A stretch of 55,220 nucleotides of DNA from a bacterium (GTDB taxonomy: Bacteria; Bacteroidota; Bacteroidia; Flavobacteriales; Schleiferiaceae): positions 1-55,220 of the forward strand of contig WGMI01000029.1 in NCBI GenBank assembly GCA_016125155.1, in the 5' to 3' direction. The notes below the pieces were generated by a model. It saw only the letters and a program-made list of their open reading frames with translations, had not been told where the DNA came from and did not search any database. This document shows positions 34,445 to 44,634 of this stretch, in pieces. Position numbers and translations under genes: made by a program. The first letter of the stretch is position 1. The number at the start of each line of letters is the position of its first letter.

Positions 34445-37400
34445 TTAAAGTCCAAAGCTCACTCCGAACAGATAGGAGCGGGTTCCGGGGTTGTTGAAGT
34501 AGTCAAAGCCCCCGACATTCGATCCGGCACCGGTCAAGCTGGTCTCGGGATCCACGCCGCGGTAGTTGGTGCTCAGCCACAGGTTGCGACCCGTAAAGCG
34601 GAAGTCGATGTATTGCAACTTGGTCATTGCGCTCTTGATTGGCCAATGGTAGCTCAGCGACAGGTCGCGCAAGCGCACCCAGTTGACTTCTTCGATGGCG
34701 TTTTCCGTCGCCCCGCCCGCATCGCCTTTGACCGAGCGGAAATACGTCCGGGCATCGATCTCGGTCACGTTGGGTTGACCGCTTACGTCTACCCCTCCAA
34801 TGATTGTATTGGGCGCATAAACCCCTTCTACGATATAGGTCCGCTCGCGGTCGTCGGTCTCGGACGTTATGCCGTACTGATTCAAGCGGGCCCAGGTGCC
34901 GTTCCAGATCGATCCACCTTTGCGGAAATCGAGCAAGAAGGTCAATTGCCAGTTCTTGTAGTCAAAGGTGTTGCGAAGTCCCGCCAACCAATCAGGTTGA
35001 GGATTTCCGAGGTAACCCGTTTGAGAACTAACCAGCGGCAAACCATTGGCTCCGATGAGGAGTTGACCCTCGTCGTTCCGTGACCACTGGCTGCCGTAGA
35101 AAGCTCCGTAGGGTTGACCGATAATCGCAAAGCTCTGGATGGAGGCAAAAGCCGCTTCGAGATCAAGTTCGTCAACCCCCTCGGCCAATTTCAGGACTTC
35201 ACTTTGGTTGCGGCTCCAGTTGGCGGTCAGCGTCCAGGCGAATTGCTCGTTCCGGATCGGTTTGAAGTTTAAAAATACTTCCCATCCTTTGTTCATCATT
35301 TCGCCCGAGTTCTCGTAGGAAGAGGTAAAGCCTGAAGAACCGGCCACAGGACGGAACAACAAGATATCGACCGACTTCTGCTGGTAGTAGGTGACGTCTA
35401 GATCGATCATACCCTTGAGGAACACGAGGTTGACCCCAAATTCATTCCCGATGACGCGCTCTGGCTTCAGGTCTGGATTGCCCCGGATTTCAGAAATCGA
35501 AGAACCGTTTTGTCCCCCGTAGGGAAAGGTCAACCCATTGGTAAACCCGTCGGTGTAGGTGGGGGTGTTGAAGTAGGTCCGGGTGTTGTAGGGCGCTGGC
35601 GGTATACCTGCTACGGCATAGCTGTAGCGCACTTTACCAAAATCCAACCACTCGGGTTTGCCTTCACCCCAGGGTTGGGTAAAGACCCAAGCCGCTTGGG
35701 CCGAAGGATAGAAGAAGTTGTTGGTCGCGTCGATTTCGTAGGTAGAAGACCATTCGTTCCGACCAGTAAACGTCAGGAAGAGCTGTTGGTAGAGACCGAC
35801 GTTGACTTCTCCAAACCAGGCCGCGGTGTTCTGATTTTCGGTAAAATGGGATGCGTAGAGATCGGTGGCGTTGGCGAGGTTGTAGAAGTTGGGCACCGTG
35901 AGTTGACGACCCCGCAAGAACGAATCGTCGAACTTCTTGACGAAGAAGTTGTGCCCCAAAGTGGCGCGCAGCTCGAGGTTGTCGTTGATGGGCTTGTTGA
36001 AGTTCAACAGCCAGTCTCCGTAAATCTGGGTGCTGGTCAAGACGTTCTCATTGATCTGACCGACGGTTCCGATGTCGTCCCCCCACGAAGACACCGCAAA
36101 AATCTGTCGGCGCTCGTCGGTGTAGTTGTCTACACCGAGTCGATACGAAGTCGACCAGGTATCGTTGAACTTGTACTGGGCAAATACGTTGCCGTACACC
36201 CGATTCACCAAACTGGTAAAGGGGTTTTCCTTGGCGGTATAATACGGGTTGTCGTAGATAAAGCAGTAGCTCTGCTGATAGCCCTGATCGTACAGGTAGT
36301 CGCGCAAATCGTAGGTGATGGGCGTGCGGAGCAAACCGAGCATGATGCCAGCGAGGTTCGAACCGTTTTGCGCCATCTGACTGTTGCTGCGCACATAGCT
36401 GGCCGTAGCGCCTACCCGGAGTTTTTCGCTCAGATCGATATCGCCCGTAAGCCGGACCGAGGTGCGATTGAACTTGGTGCCCGGACCACCCCGGTTTGAC
36501 GCAGATCGCCCACCGCCAAACGAACCCCAGATTTCTCGGTGCCTCCCGTCAGTTCGATGTTGTTGTTGTAGGTCACACCCGTTTCAAAGAAATTGGCCTC
36601 GTTGTCGTAGGAGGGCAAGCCCGCAGTGTCGAGGCGAGGTCCCCAACTCTGGTTGGTCCCCGCCGAAACGTCGTCGGCCGTTCCGTAGATGCCGTCGGGT
36701 CCCGCGTCGGCTCCCCCGATGTAGTTGCCTCCCACCCCGGCTCCAAACCGAGTCTGGCGCTCGGGCAGTTTGTTGACCTCGCTGAATTCCACACTCGAAG
36801 AAACCTGAATGCCCAGACCTTCTCCCTTGCGACCTCGCTTGGTGGTGTATACGATGGCTCCATTACCGGCTCGGGCTCCATAAAGCGCCGCCGCTGCTGG
36901 CCCTTTGAGAATGGTCACTGATTCGATGTCGTCGGGGTTGATGTCGATGGCCCGGTTGGAGTTGTTGACCCCTTGAAGATTTTCATTAAACGGATAATCT
37001 CTGGGGCTCGATTGAGTGGTTTCGTTGTCGATGGGCACCCCATCGATCACGATCAGCGGCTGGTTCTCTCCGGTAAAGGTCGAGTTGCCCCGAATCAGAA
37101 TTTTGGACGAAGCCCCAGGCGTACCCGCCGAACTGATGACCTGCACCCCAGGGGCTTTGGCCGCCAGCGACTGGATGGCGTTGTTTTCGCCCGACCTGCG
37201 GACATCTTGCCCGTCGAGATTGGACACCGCATAGCCCAGGGTCTTCTTCTCCTTGCTGATGCCGAGAGCGGTCACCACGACTTCGTTGAGTTCCTGGGTC
37301 TCTTCGTCAAGGGTGATGTTCATCACCGATCCGTTCACGGCGATTTCTCGAGAACCGATTCCGGCCGCCGTAAACACCAGCACAGGCGAAACGGTGGTCA

Positions 37401-37590
37401 AATTCAGGCGGAAGTTCCCGCTCCCGTCTGTGACCGTTCCATTCGTGGTGCCTTTTTCGACCACGGCTACCCCGGGTTAGGGTTCAAGGCTGCCCGCAGC
37501 CTTTACGGAGCTACTGACTTGCCGGGTCTGGGCCAGAGCCGCAGAACCCATCCACAAGCACAGCAAGCTCAAGCGTAGCGCTTTCATCAT
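34445..37590 (-). pseudogene. SusC/RagA TonB-dependent receptor, broken by one stop and one frameshift
   Basis: From the ATG at 37590 a signal peptide ending LAQ leads into a carboxypeptidase-regulatory-like domain. An in-frame TAA at 37477-37479 (codon 38) replaces the Leu expected in EPLPGVAVVEKG; a one-base substitution would explain it. The plug follows (SLAAKAPGVQV, IRGNSTFTG, PLIVIDGVPIDN). Near 36480-36485 one base is missing, so GVV is followed by nonsense and a stop at 36430; restoring it gives TKFNRTSVRLTGDIDLSEK and continues into the 650-residue barrel, which ends at 34445 with RSYLFGVSFGL. The reconstructed product is about 1048 residues, normal for SusC. A TAATTTTG box lies 34 bases upstream. 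Confidence 0.88.
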
Positions 37591-37624
37591 AGCAGGTGAT
37601 TTTGTGCGTTAATTATCGAAAAAC

Positions 37625-37632
37625 CAAAATTA
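37625..37632 (-). promoter_or_regulatory. Bacteroidota -7 box (TAATTTTG) before susC
   Basis: TAATTTTG on the minus strand matches TANNTTTG and lies 34 bases before the susC ATG at 37590, in an AT-rich leader. No convincing -33 element. Confidence 0.45.
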
Positions 37633-37796
37633 CAATTTACTGTTAAATATTATGCGTATGTTAATAAATAAACAGCTCACCAAAGTCCTATGTCGTTGTT
37701 GACATGCGACTTAGCTCCAATGGCGGCACTTAAGACCTTTTTAACCGATGTTTAAGGAAGCGGATACGATAGATCCTGTGTCCCCAACTTTGCGCT

Positions 37797-40235
37797 CTAG
37801 GCGCCCTGACTTCCAATCGGCACAAACGAAGGGCGCAATTCGTCCACTTCAATGCCGATGCGCTCCGCCAGAAGATGCAGTCGCTCCGTAAAATGCGATC
37901 GAACCCCGTCTTGGCTCAGGAGGAGGGTAAACACAAAATTCTGCAGTTCGTGTAGCTCGGGCTTTACGCCAATGCGCTCGAGCAAATCGAGCACTTCAAC
38001 GCTTTGATTCATGAAGCGCTCGCTGTAATTCCCCGCTTTGTACGCCTCGATGAGAAAATGAATGCGGTTGGTGCTGATGTACTTCAGCCTTTCTACATCT
38101 ACGTACAAATCCCATCGGCGCACCTCTCCGACCAATTCCTTGAGGCGGGCCACCGAAATCTCGATTTGGGGCTCCTCGAGCAATTCTTCGAGATAGTGGT
38201 TCACCATGCTCTGCAAATTCTGCATCAGGAGCGGGGGAATGTTGAGGTGGTTGTTGCGCATCACATTCAGCAAGCTGTACACCCGGTCGTTGATGCGCTC
38301 ATAGGAGCTGAGCGCCATTTCGACGTTTTGTGCAAGGACTTTGTTGAGCAAGTTGAGTTGCTCGTCCAAATACAAATCCTGGAACGAAAAACTCCGCTCG
38401 GCAAAAGTCGATTTAATGCTGTCGATGGTCTGGGAAATATGGCCCGAATTGAAGCTATTCGAAATCGAAGCACAAGCCTGCTCGAAAGCCTCCAGTTCGA
38501 GGTGGTCCGTGGTATTGCCAATTAAGTGGTGGTTCCCCAGATACAGAATGGCAAAACTGAAGCGCTTTTCGCTGAGCGTCACGTTGCTCGTCACTTTGGT
38601 CCGCCCCATGGCGAGGATCTGCATTCCAGCGCGGTATCGGTGGAGTTCTTCGCTTTCCGCCTGATAGTTCAACACCTCCAGTGCGCCTTGCGAATCGTCG
38701 AAGAGCGAACGGACCGCGTAGTGGATACCCACCTGGGTCAGGCTGAGCATTTTTACTTTGACAAACCGCCGGTAGATGTCTGCACCCGTGCCAAAGCCGG
38801 GAAGATTGCTCTCGGCATCGGACAAAATCCGGAGAAAGTCCGTTTCGAGATCGATTCCGGTCAGGGTATCGGCCAACTGAATGGCCCGGCAGGCGTACTG
38901 CATCACCTGGGTGGTTTCGATCCCGCTCAGTTCGTTGAAAAACCAGGCGCAACTGGTCTGGGCAAACAAAGCGTGTTTTTCCATTTCAAGCGCCCGGATC
39001 AATTCGGTGAGGCGCGTTTGTTCCGGGCATTCGCCCAGTACGGAGGCAAACCAGTTCCGGCTTTGTTCTTCGGTCCGGCGAGGCTCCATCATCAAGCAGA
39101 TGTACTCGTCGCGCAATTCGTCGGCCTTATCGCGCAGTTCCGGCCCCAAAACCGTTTCGTACACCGACCGAACCCCATCACTCAAAAAGGCGACCGCCGC
39201 GCGCAAAGGAGTTCTCCACGCCTGGTTCCAATGGGGTTCGCCACCCGTATGGCATCCGCAGTTCGAGCGCCAGCGTTCGATGCCGTGAGCACAACTCCAA
39301 GAGCTGTTTTCGTGGATGCGCACTTTCCAGGTCGGGGGCGCCAACTCGAGAAAATAGCGGTAGTTGACCACGGTGGCCAGCCCTTGTTCTTCGATGTAGC
39401 GCATGCCGAAGGCCAAGGCCATATCGCCGTGGCGGTGGTGGTGTCCAAAGGTTTCTCCGTCCGCGGCTATGTGGAGCAGCTGGGGCTCAGAAGGATCGGC
39501 GTCGAGACCCGAAACCAAACCGCGGGCAAATCCCAGTCCGTCGTTTAAGGCTCCATTGAAGGCTACATCGCGGGAGCGGTCGCCGTCGTAAAAGAACAAG
39601 GCGATCGAACGACCCGACGGAAGCTCGCAGCGATAAGCGCGACGGCTTTCGGAAAACGGAACCCATTGATCTGAGTCGGGGGCCTGTACCTGAGCGGCTT
39701 GCGAAGGTGCCAAGACGGTAAAAAGGATTCCTTCTTCCGCCAATACTTCAAGGGTTTCTACGTCGACAGCGGTTTCGGCCAACCACATCCCTTCGGGTTC
39801 CCGACCAAAGCGGTGTCGAAAATCGGTCATGCCCCAACGCACTTGGGTCCGTTTGTCGCGCAGACTGGCCAAGGGCATAATAATGTGGTTGTACACCTGC
39901 GCCAAGGCCGAACCATGGCCCCCAAAGAGCTCCATCGAAAGCCGATCGGCCTCGAGAATCGAACCATAGACCGCGGGGTGCCTGGGTTCGAGCCAACTCA
40001 ACAGCGTAGGCCCGAAGTTGAAACTCATCCGGGCGTAGTTGTTGACGATGTCGACAATCCGCCCCCGTTGGTTGAGGATGCGGCTAAACCCGTTGGTTTC
40101 GTAACACTCTCGGGTGATGCGCTCGTTCCAGTCGTGGAAGGGGCTGGCCGATTCTTGTACCTCGATGGTATCGAGCCAGGCGTTTTCCCGGGGCGGCTGA
40201 TAAAAATGACCGTGAATGCAGATGTATCGGTTCAC
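37797..40235 (-). CDS. GH57-type glycoside hydrolase, DUF3536-containing
   Basis: 812 residues from a GTG at 40235 that overlaps the glgB stop as GTGA. Family 57 motifs: ICIHGHFYQPPREN (motif 1), WLAETAVDVETLEVL with the likely nucleophile Glu, and ADGETFGHHHRHG with the likely acid Asp. The large C-terminal part (about 330-812) is the helical DUF3536 region. GH57 enzymes cleave or transfer alpha-1,4 or alpha-1,6 glucan links, so it probably trims or rearranges the polymer made with GlgB. No signal peptide is seen, so it is cytoplasmic. Exact specificity (amylase, 4-alpha-glucanotransferase or branching) is not decided by sequence. Confidence 0.87.
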   Translation of the reverse strand: MNRYICIHGHFYQPPRENAWLDTIEVQESASPFHDWNERITRECYETNGFSRILNQRGRIVDIVNNYARMSFNFGPTLLSWLEPRHPAVYGSILEADRLSMELFGGHGSALAQVYNHIIMPLASLRDKRTQVRWGMTDFRHRFGREPEGMWLAETAVDVETLEVLAEEGILFTVLAPSQAAQVQAPDSDQWVPFSESRRAYRCELPSGRSIALFFYDGDRSRDVAFNGALNDGLGFARGLVSGLDADPSEPQLLHIAADGETFGHHHRHGDMALAFGMRYIEEQGLATVVNYRYFLELAPPTWKVRIHENSSWSCAHGIERWRSNCGCHTGGEPHWNQAWRTPLRAAVAFLSDGVRSVYETVLGPELRDKADELRDEYICLMMEPRRTEEQSRNWFASVLGECPEQTRLTELIRALEMEKHALFAQTSCAWFFNELSGIETTQVMQYACRAIQLADTLTGIDLETDFLRILSDAESNLPGFGTGADIYRRFVKVKMLSLTQVGIHYAVRSLFDDSQGALEVLNYQAESEELHRYRAGMQILAMGRTKVTSNVTLSEKRFSFAILYLGNHHLIGNTTDHLELEAFEQACASISNSFNSGHISQTIDSIKSTFAERSFSFQDLYLDEQLNLLNKVLAQNVEMALSSYERINDRVYSLLNVMRNNHLNIPPLLMQNLQSMVNHYLEELLEEPQIEISVARLKELVGEVRRWDLYVDVERLKYISTNRIHFLIEAYKAGNYSERFMNQSVEVLDLLERIGVKPELHELQNFVFTLLLSQDGVRSHFTERLHLLAERIGIEVDELRPSFVPIGSQGA

Positions 40236-42139
40236 TGGAGTGTCTTGAGTCGGTAGAACAGGGCGGAAAGCGCGGGCAACTCGAGCAGAACGGATTGCGC
40301 TTTTCCATGGGCTTCCCTGGGTTCGGACAAGAGATGGTGCAATATGCGCTGGTCGGACCCACCCCAATCCGAGGCATCGGTGTTGAGCACCAATTCCGCC
40401 TCAGAGTGCTCGGGAATTCCCAGACGATAATGGGAATGGGGTTGCGGAATGAGGTTCAACACCACAAGAAGGGTCTCTCCGCTGCGGGGGTCGCGCCTTA
40501 GGGCAGAGACCACGGCATTGTGCCAGTCGTTGTGCTCAATCCATTCAAATCCGGCGGGTTCGTATTGGGCGGCGTACAAGGCCGGTTCGCTTCGGTACAG
40601 GCGGTTCAGGCGCGCTACAAGCCGCTGCACGCCGCGGTGCTCGGGCAGATCGAGCGCCCACCAGTCGAGTTGACCGTCGTGGTCCCATTCGCCTCGCATG
40701 CCGAATTCGCCCCCCATAAACAACAATTTGGAGCCCGGGTGCGCAAACATCCAGGCAAAAAGGATGCGCACATTGGCAAACCGCTGCCATTCATCGCCCG
40801 GCATCCGCTGGAGTAAACTGCCTTTGCCGTGGGCCATTTCGTCGTGGGAGAGCGGGAGGCAAAACTGCTCAGAAAAAGCGTAGGTGAGCGAAAAGCTCAA
40901 TTCGTTGAGGTGAAAGTGCCGGTGGATGGGGTCGCGTTTGAAAAACTCGAGGGTGTCGTGCATCCAGCCCATCATCCACTTGAAGCCAAATCCCAGTCCG
41001 CCGGAATCGGCCGTGCGCGTTACTCCTGGCCAGGACGTGCTCTCTTCGGCCAGCATCAACACATCGGGATGTTCGGCATACACGGCGGTATTGAGTTGCC
41101 GGATAAAGTGGAGGGACTCGAGGTTTTCCCTACCCCCGTGCATGTTGGGAATCCACTCGCCTTCCTTGCGCGAGTAATCGAGGTAGAGCATGCTGGCCAC
41201 TGCATCGACCCGTATGCCGTCGATGTGGAATTCTTCCAGCCAATACAAAGCGTTGCTGATCAAAAAGCTGCGAACCTCGTTCCGGCCGTAGTTGAAGATG
41301 TACGAATTCCAGTCCGGGTGAAAGCCCTGTTTGGGGTTGGCGTGTTCGTAGAGCGCACTTCCGTCAAAGCGATGCAACCCGTGGGGATCGCCGGGAAAAT
41401 GACTGGGTACCCAGTCGAGGATGACCCCGATTTCGGCGGCATGCAGCCGATCGACGAGGTACTTCAACCCGTCGGGGTCTCCAAAACGCGCCGTAGGAGC
41501 GTAATAACCGCAAATCTGATACCCCCAGCTCCCGTCGAAGGGATGCTCCATGACGGGCATCAGTTCGACGTGGGTACAGCCGAGTTCGACGGCATAAGCG
41601 ACCAATTCCTCCGCAAACTCCGCGTAGGTGAGCGATTCGTGATTGGGTTTGCGCTTCCACGAGGCCAAATGCACTTCGTAGATTGAAAGGGGCTGTTTGT
41701 GGACGGGGATTCGGCCTCGATCGGCCATCCAGACCGCGTCGTTCCATGCGTAGTCCGATTCCCAAACCACGCTGGCCGTGCGCGGAGGAGCCTCGGTCCG
41801 CCTCGCGAGGGGATCCGCCTTTTCGAGCCAAGCGCCTTGACGGGTCTCGATGGCGAATTTGTAGAGTGCATAGCGCTCCACGCCAGGCACAAACCCTTCG
41901 TGTATTCCCGATCCATCCCAGCGCGGATAGAGGGGATGGGCGCCCACGTTCCATGCATTGAACGAACCCACCACGCAGACCGAAACCGCATTGGGAGCCC
42001 AGACGGCGAATTGACATCCGGCCACACCCTCCCGCTCTACGAGATGGGCACCCAATACGGTCCACAATCGACGGTGGTCGCCTTGGTTGAGCAAATGCAG
42101 GTCCAGAGGGCCCAGAAGCGAAAACGGCTGTGAATTCAT
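40232..42139 (-). CDS. glgB: 1,4-alpha-glucan branching enzyme GlgB
   Basis: 635 residues from the ATG at 42139, the usual length. Introduces alpha-1,6 branches into glycogen. N-terminal CBM48 (CQFAVWAPNAVSVCVVGSFNAW), then a GH13 barrel with DWVPSHFPGD, the nucleophile Asp in DGIRVDAVASMLYLDY, the acid Glu in LMLAEESTSWPGVTR and the third acid in LPLSHDEMAHGKGS. The open frame extends upstream to 42520, but that part overlaps waaA and was rejected. The next gene, a GH57-type enzyme, overlaps by 4 bases. glgA, glgC and glgP are not in this window. Confidence 0.96.
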   Translation of the reverse strand: MNSQPFSLLGPLDLHLLNQGDHRRLWTVLGAHLVEREGVAGCQFAVWAPNAVSVCVVGSFNAWNVGAHPLYPRWDGSGIHEGFVPGVERYALYKFAIETRQGAWLEKADPLARRTEAPPRTASVVWESDYAWNDAVWMADRGRIPVHKQPLSIYEVHLASWKRKPNHESLTYAEFAEELVAYAVELGCTHVELMPVMEHPFDGSWGYQICGYYAPTARFGDPDGLKYLVDRLHAAEIGVILDWVPSHFPGDPHGLHRFDGSALYEHANPKQGFHPDWNSYIFNYGRNEVRSFLISNALYWLEEFHIDGIRVDAVASMLYLDYSRKEGEWIPNMHGGRENLESLHFIRQLNTAVYAEHPDVLMLAEESTSWPGVTRTADSGGLGFGFKWMMGWMHDTLEFFKRDPIHRHFHLNELSFSLTYAFSEQFCLPLSHDEMAHGKGSLLQRMPGDEWQRFANVRILFAWMFAHPGSKLLFMGGEFGMRGEWDHDGQLDWWALDLPEHRGVQRLVARLNRLYRSEPALYAAQYEPAGFEWIEHNDWHNAVVSALRRDPRSGETLLVVLNLIPQPHSHYRLGIPEHSEAELVLNTDASDWGGSDQRILHHLLSEPREAHGKAQSVLLELPALSALFYRLKTLQ

Positions 42140-42204
42140 CCGGGACTTAGCGTTCGTTGTACACGATGGCAATTTAGCGCGATGCGTTGGGAGCGTCGAA
42201 AGAT

Positions 42205-43470
42205 TTAATGTGGACTTAACCCCGACCCCTCCACAAAGCGCTCCACCAGCTTCAGCGCCTTGAGCGAAGCACCCTTTTGACGTTCGACATAGGCTCGGGC
42301 TCGTTCCGAGGCTTGGGCGCGGAAGCCCGGATCGCTCAACCAGTTCTTGAGTTGTTCGAGTTCGACCTGGTCCAACTCCCAGGCGGCTCCGCATTCCATC
42401 AGCTCTTGGGCCTCGGGAAAACCGCGGTGGCGGGGACCGAAAAACAAAGGGCAACCAAAGGCGGCGGGCTCGAGTACATTGTGTACGCCTTCTCCATACC
42501 CCCCGCCAATGTAGGCCCAATCGGCATAGCGATAGCAGCGGGCCAGCCAGCCGATGGCATCGAGGATCAACAGCCGCTCGGGGCCTTTTCCCTCGGTTTG
42601 GGTCCAGCGTTGATGCGACCGAGGGCCCAGCCGCTTCAAGAGCGACGCAAGCGCTGCCTCTTCGACTTCATGGGGCACGATCAACCAGCGCACTTCGGGG
42701 GTGGCATCGATGAGGGGCAAGAGACGCCGGAGGTCTTCGGGCCAAACGCTTCCGCCAATGAACAACCTCCGCGACTCCTTAAAATCGGCCAACCAAGAAA
42801 CGTCCTCGGCCCGTTCGGCCAATTCGGCCACGCGATCGACCCTTCCGTTGCCAATTGCGGAGCTGTTGCGAAATCCGCGCTCCACCAAGAGTTGATGAGA
42901 GGCCTCGTCTTGGGTTCCAATGGCTTCAAGCCCCCGAAGCACCGTTAAGGCGGATGCCGCCGTCTTTTTAAAAAACCACTGTTCGGGCCGGAAGTGGGCA
43001 GACACGACCAACCGCGGCACCCCGGCCTTTCGGAGCGCTTCGAGCAAGACCATCCAAAACTCGTAGCGCACGGAGACAAATACCGAGGGCCGAAGTGCTT
43101 CGACAAAAGCCTGAATGTCTTGGGGCCGATCCAACGGCAAATAAAACCGCCCCACACCGGTATCGCCGAGCCGGGCGTGTTCATAGCCGGATGGAGAAAA
43201 AAAGCTCACCGCACTGTTCCATTCGGGATGCGCGGTTCGAAACAATTCGAGCAAGGCGCGCCCCTGTTCGAATTCGCCCAGAGAGGCACAATGCATCCAC
43301 AGCACCTTTCCCGGATGACTTTTCCGCCATTCGAGGACGGGCCGAACCCCTTCTGACCGACCGCGAATCCACGCCCTCGCCTTGGGATTCCACAGCGCAG
43401 TCAGACGGATGCCCGCTCCATAAAGCGCGATGGAAATGGGGTAAATGACGTGCTGAAACAAGGCCTTCAA
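42205..43470 (-). CDS. waaA: 3-deoxy-D-manno-octulosonic acid (Kdo) transferase WaaA
   Basis: 421 residues beginning at a TTG (43470). Adds Kdo from CMP-Kdo to lipid A precursor, inner membrane, cytoplasmic face. N-terminal membrane anchor (IYPISIALYGAGIRL), then GT-B blocks: WMHCASLGEFEQGRAL (catalytic Glu), FFSPSGYE, and the C-terminal YIGGGYGEGVHNVLEPAAFGCPLFFGPRH. No ATG lies near this N-terminus; the TTG sits between a TAATTTTC near-consensus -7 box and the anchor helix. It heads a minus-strand unit with glgB and the GH57-type gene, separated from glgB by 65 bases. Confidence 0.93.
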   Translation of the reverse strand: MKALFQHVIYPISIALYGAGIRLTALWNPKARAWIRGRSEGVRPVLEWRKSHPGKVLWMHCASLGEFEQGRALLELFRTAHPEWNSAVSFFSPSGYEHARLGDTGVGRFYLPLDRPQDIQAFVEALRPSVFVSVRYEFWMVLLEALRKAGVPRLVVSAHFRPEQWFFKKTAASALTVLRGLEAIGTQDEASHQLLVERGFRNSSAIGNGRVDRVAELAERAEDVSWLADFKESRRLFIGGSVWPEDLRRLLPLIDATPEVRWLIVPHEVEEAALASLLKRLGPRSHQRWTQTEGKGPERLLILDAIGWLARCYRYADWAYIGGGYGEGVHNVLEPAAFGCPLFFGPRHRGFPEAQELMECGAAWELDQVELEQLKNWLSDPGFRAQASERARAYVERQKGASLKALKLVERFVEGSGLSPH

Positions 43471-43538
43471 TGAAGGCGAAAATTAAGGTTGGTTTGGCCA
43501 ACTGTGTCGGGGCTGTGGCTCAAGACCCTGACAGAGAT

Positions 43539-43988
43539 TCAAGCCTGTTCCCGAGCCGGCCACCACAGCGGACCGACCGCTAAAAGCAAAACCAATACAT
43601 TGAACAGCGCGTTGGAAGGATGATCCGAAGCGATGGATCCTGCGCTGTCGAGGGCAAACCAGGACAGGATTCCGCCGAGCACCGAGCGCCGAACGGCCTC
43701 AGGGGCTCGATCGTAGACCAGCGCGGAAAGCAGGGCGATGGTCACCCCCCAACCGAGCAAAAATCCCCCGGTCAAGGCCGATAAAAACCGGGTAGTAGGT
43801 TCAGTAAAAGTTTGGACCGCATCAACGGGCCATGCCAGAAAGTCGAGGGTCCATCGCGCGGGTTCTGCGGTAGGCAGCCGGGTACCCAAAAAGAAAATGG
43901 GACCGAAAGACCCGACTACAAAGGCCGTGATCTTGAGGTAGAAACGATGCAGCCGAGGACTGCGCACATCGATGGTTTGAAAGGGCAT
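43539..43988 (-). CDS. Small four-helix membrane protein, unknown
   Basis: 149 residues with four likely membrane segments (about 18-35, 70-90, 97-110 and 127-141) and short loops. No family recognised. Third gene of a minus-strand stretch behind a porin-like gene and a TetR regulator, starting 57 bases after the TetR stop, so it could be one of the regulator's targets. A clear start at 43988 (MPFQTIDVRSPRLHRF) gives a basic cytoplasmic tail before helix 1. Confidence 0.6.
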   Translation of the reverse strand: MPFQTIDVRSPRLHRFYLKITAFVVGSFGPIFFLGTRLPTAEPARWTLDFLAWPVDAVQTFTEPTTRFLSALTGGFLLGWGVTIALLSALVYDRAPEAVRRSVLGGILSWFALDSAGSIASDHPSNALFNVLVLLLAVGPLWWPAREQA

Positions 43989-44045
43989 TTGGGGGATTTT
44001 GAAGGATTGTACCCCGGCAAACTATCCTCAATGGCCCGTTCAATG

Positions 44046-44612
44046 CTAGACGGCACCGTCCAATCCGCTGTGGTCGACCGAAATTCGGATGTGAATCAGG
44101 TTTTGTTGCAGTTCGTGGAAATAGGCCGCGAGCCATTCCCGTTGGAGCGTTTGTTCGGTGATTTGAAAAAAGAAGTGTTCGATCGACAACCGCAGCGCGG
44201 TTTCGGCCGCAGGGGGCCGGTGATCCATCCCGACAAAGCGCGCCCAAAGCGGAACAATGGCTGGCAGGGTGCATTCCACCGTCTGTTCGAAACAGGCGCG
44301 GAAGTCGGGTCGGTCGCGGTGGATCCGCAACTGACGGTTGAAAAGCACATCGGTTTTGTGCGCGAGCAACACTTCGATCCAGGCTTCTACTTCGGTGCAT
44401 TGCGCTTCTTTGAGCGCCAGGATTTTCGATTGGTCCCGATGATGGTTGAGCAGGGCTGCCGTGAGTCCTTCTCCATCGGCAAACAAGTGGTAAAACGATG
44501 ATTTGCTCTTGCCCACCGAGCGCGCCAGCGGCTCAATCTGCACCGCCGAAGGCCCACCCCGCGCAAACCGGACATAGGCCTCTTCGATCCAGGGTTGGCG
44601 GACTTCTTTCAT
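44046..44612 (-). CDS. TetR/AcrR family transcriptional regulator
   Basis: 188 residues from the ATG at 44612. The N-terminal HTH is present (VQIEPLARSVGKSKSSFYHLFADGEGL, recognition helix around 33-42), with a helical ligand domain afterwards. Ligand and operator unknown; no obvious palindrome was seen in the small gap upstream. The open frame extends to 44768, but this part runs into the porin-like gene in another frame. The gene lies 22 bases after the porin-like gene, and may be cotranscribed with it. Confidence 0.85.
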   Translation of the reverse strand: MKEVRQPWIEEAYVRFARGGPSAVQIEPLARSVGKSKSSFYHLFADGEGLTAALLNHHRDQSKILALKEAQCTEVEAWIEVLLAHKTDVLFNRQLRIHRDRPDFRACFEQTVECTLPAIVPLWARFVGMDHRPPAAETALRLSIEHFFFQITEQTLQREWLAAYFHELQQNLIHIRISVDHSGLDGAV

Positions 44613-44634
44613 GCCCCTCGGAGTCCGTATTCGA

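Noticed and set aside
42140-42520. Longer GlgB with 127 extra residues
   Set aside because: The extra part overlaps waaA in another frame and is not GlgB-like; MNSQPF at 42139 gives the normal family length.
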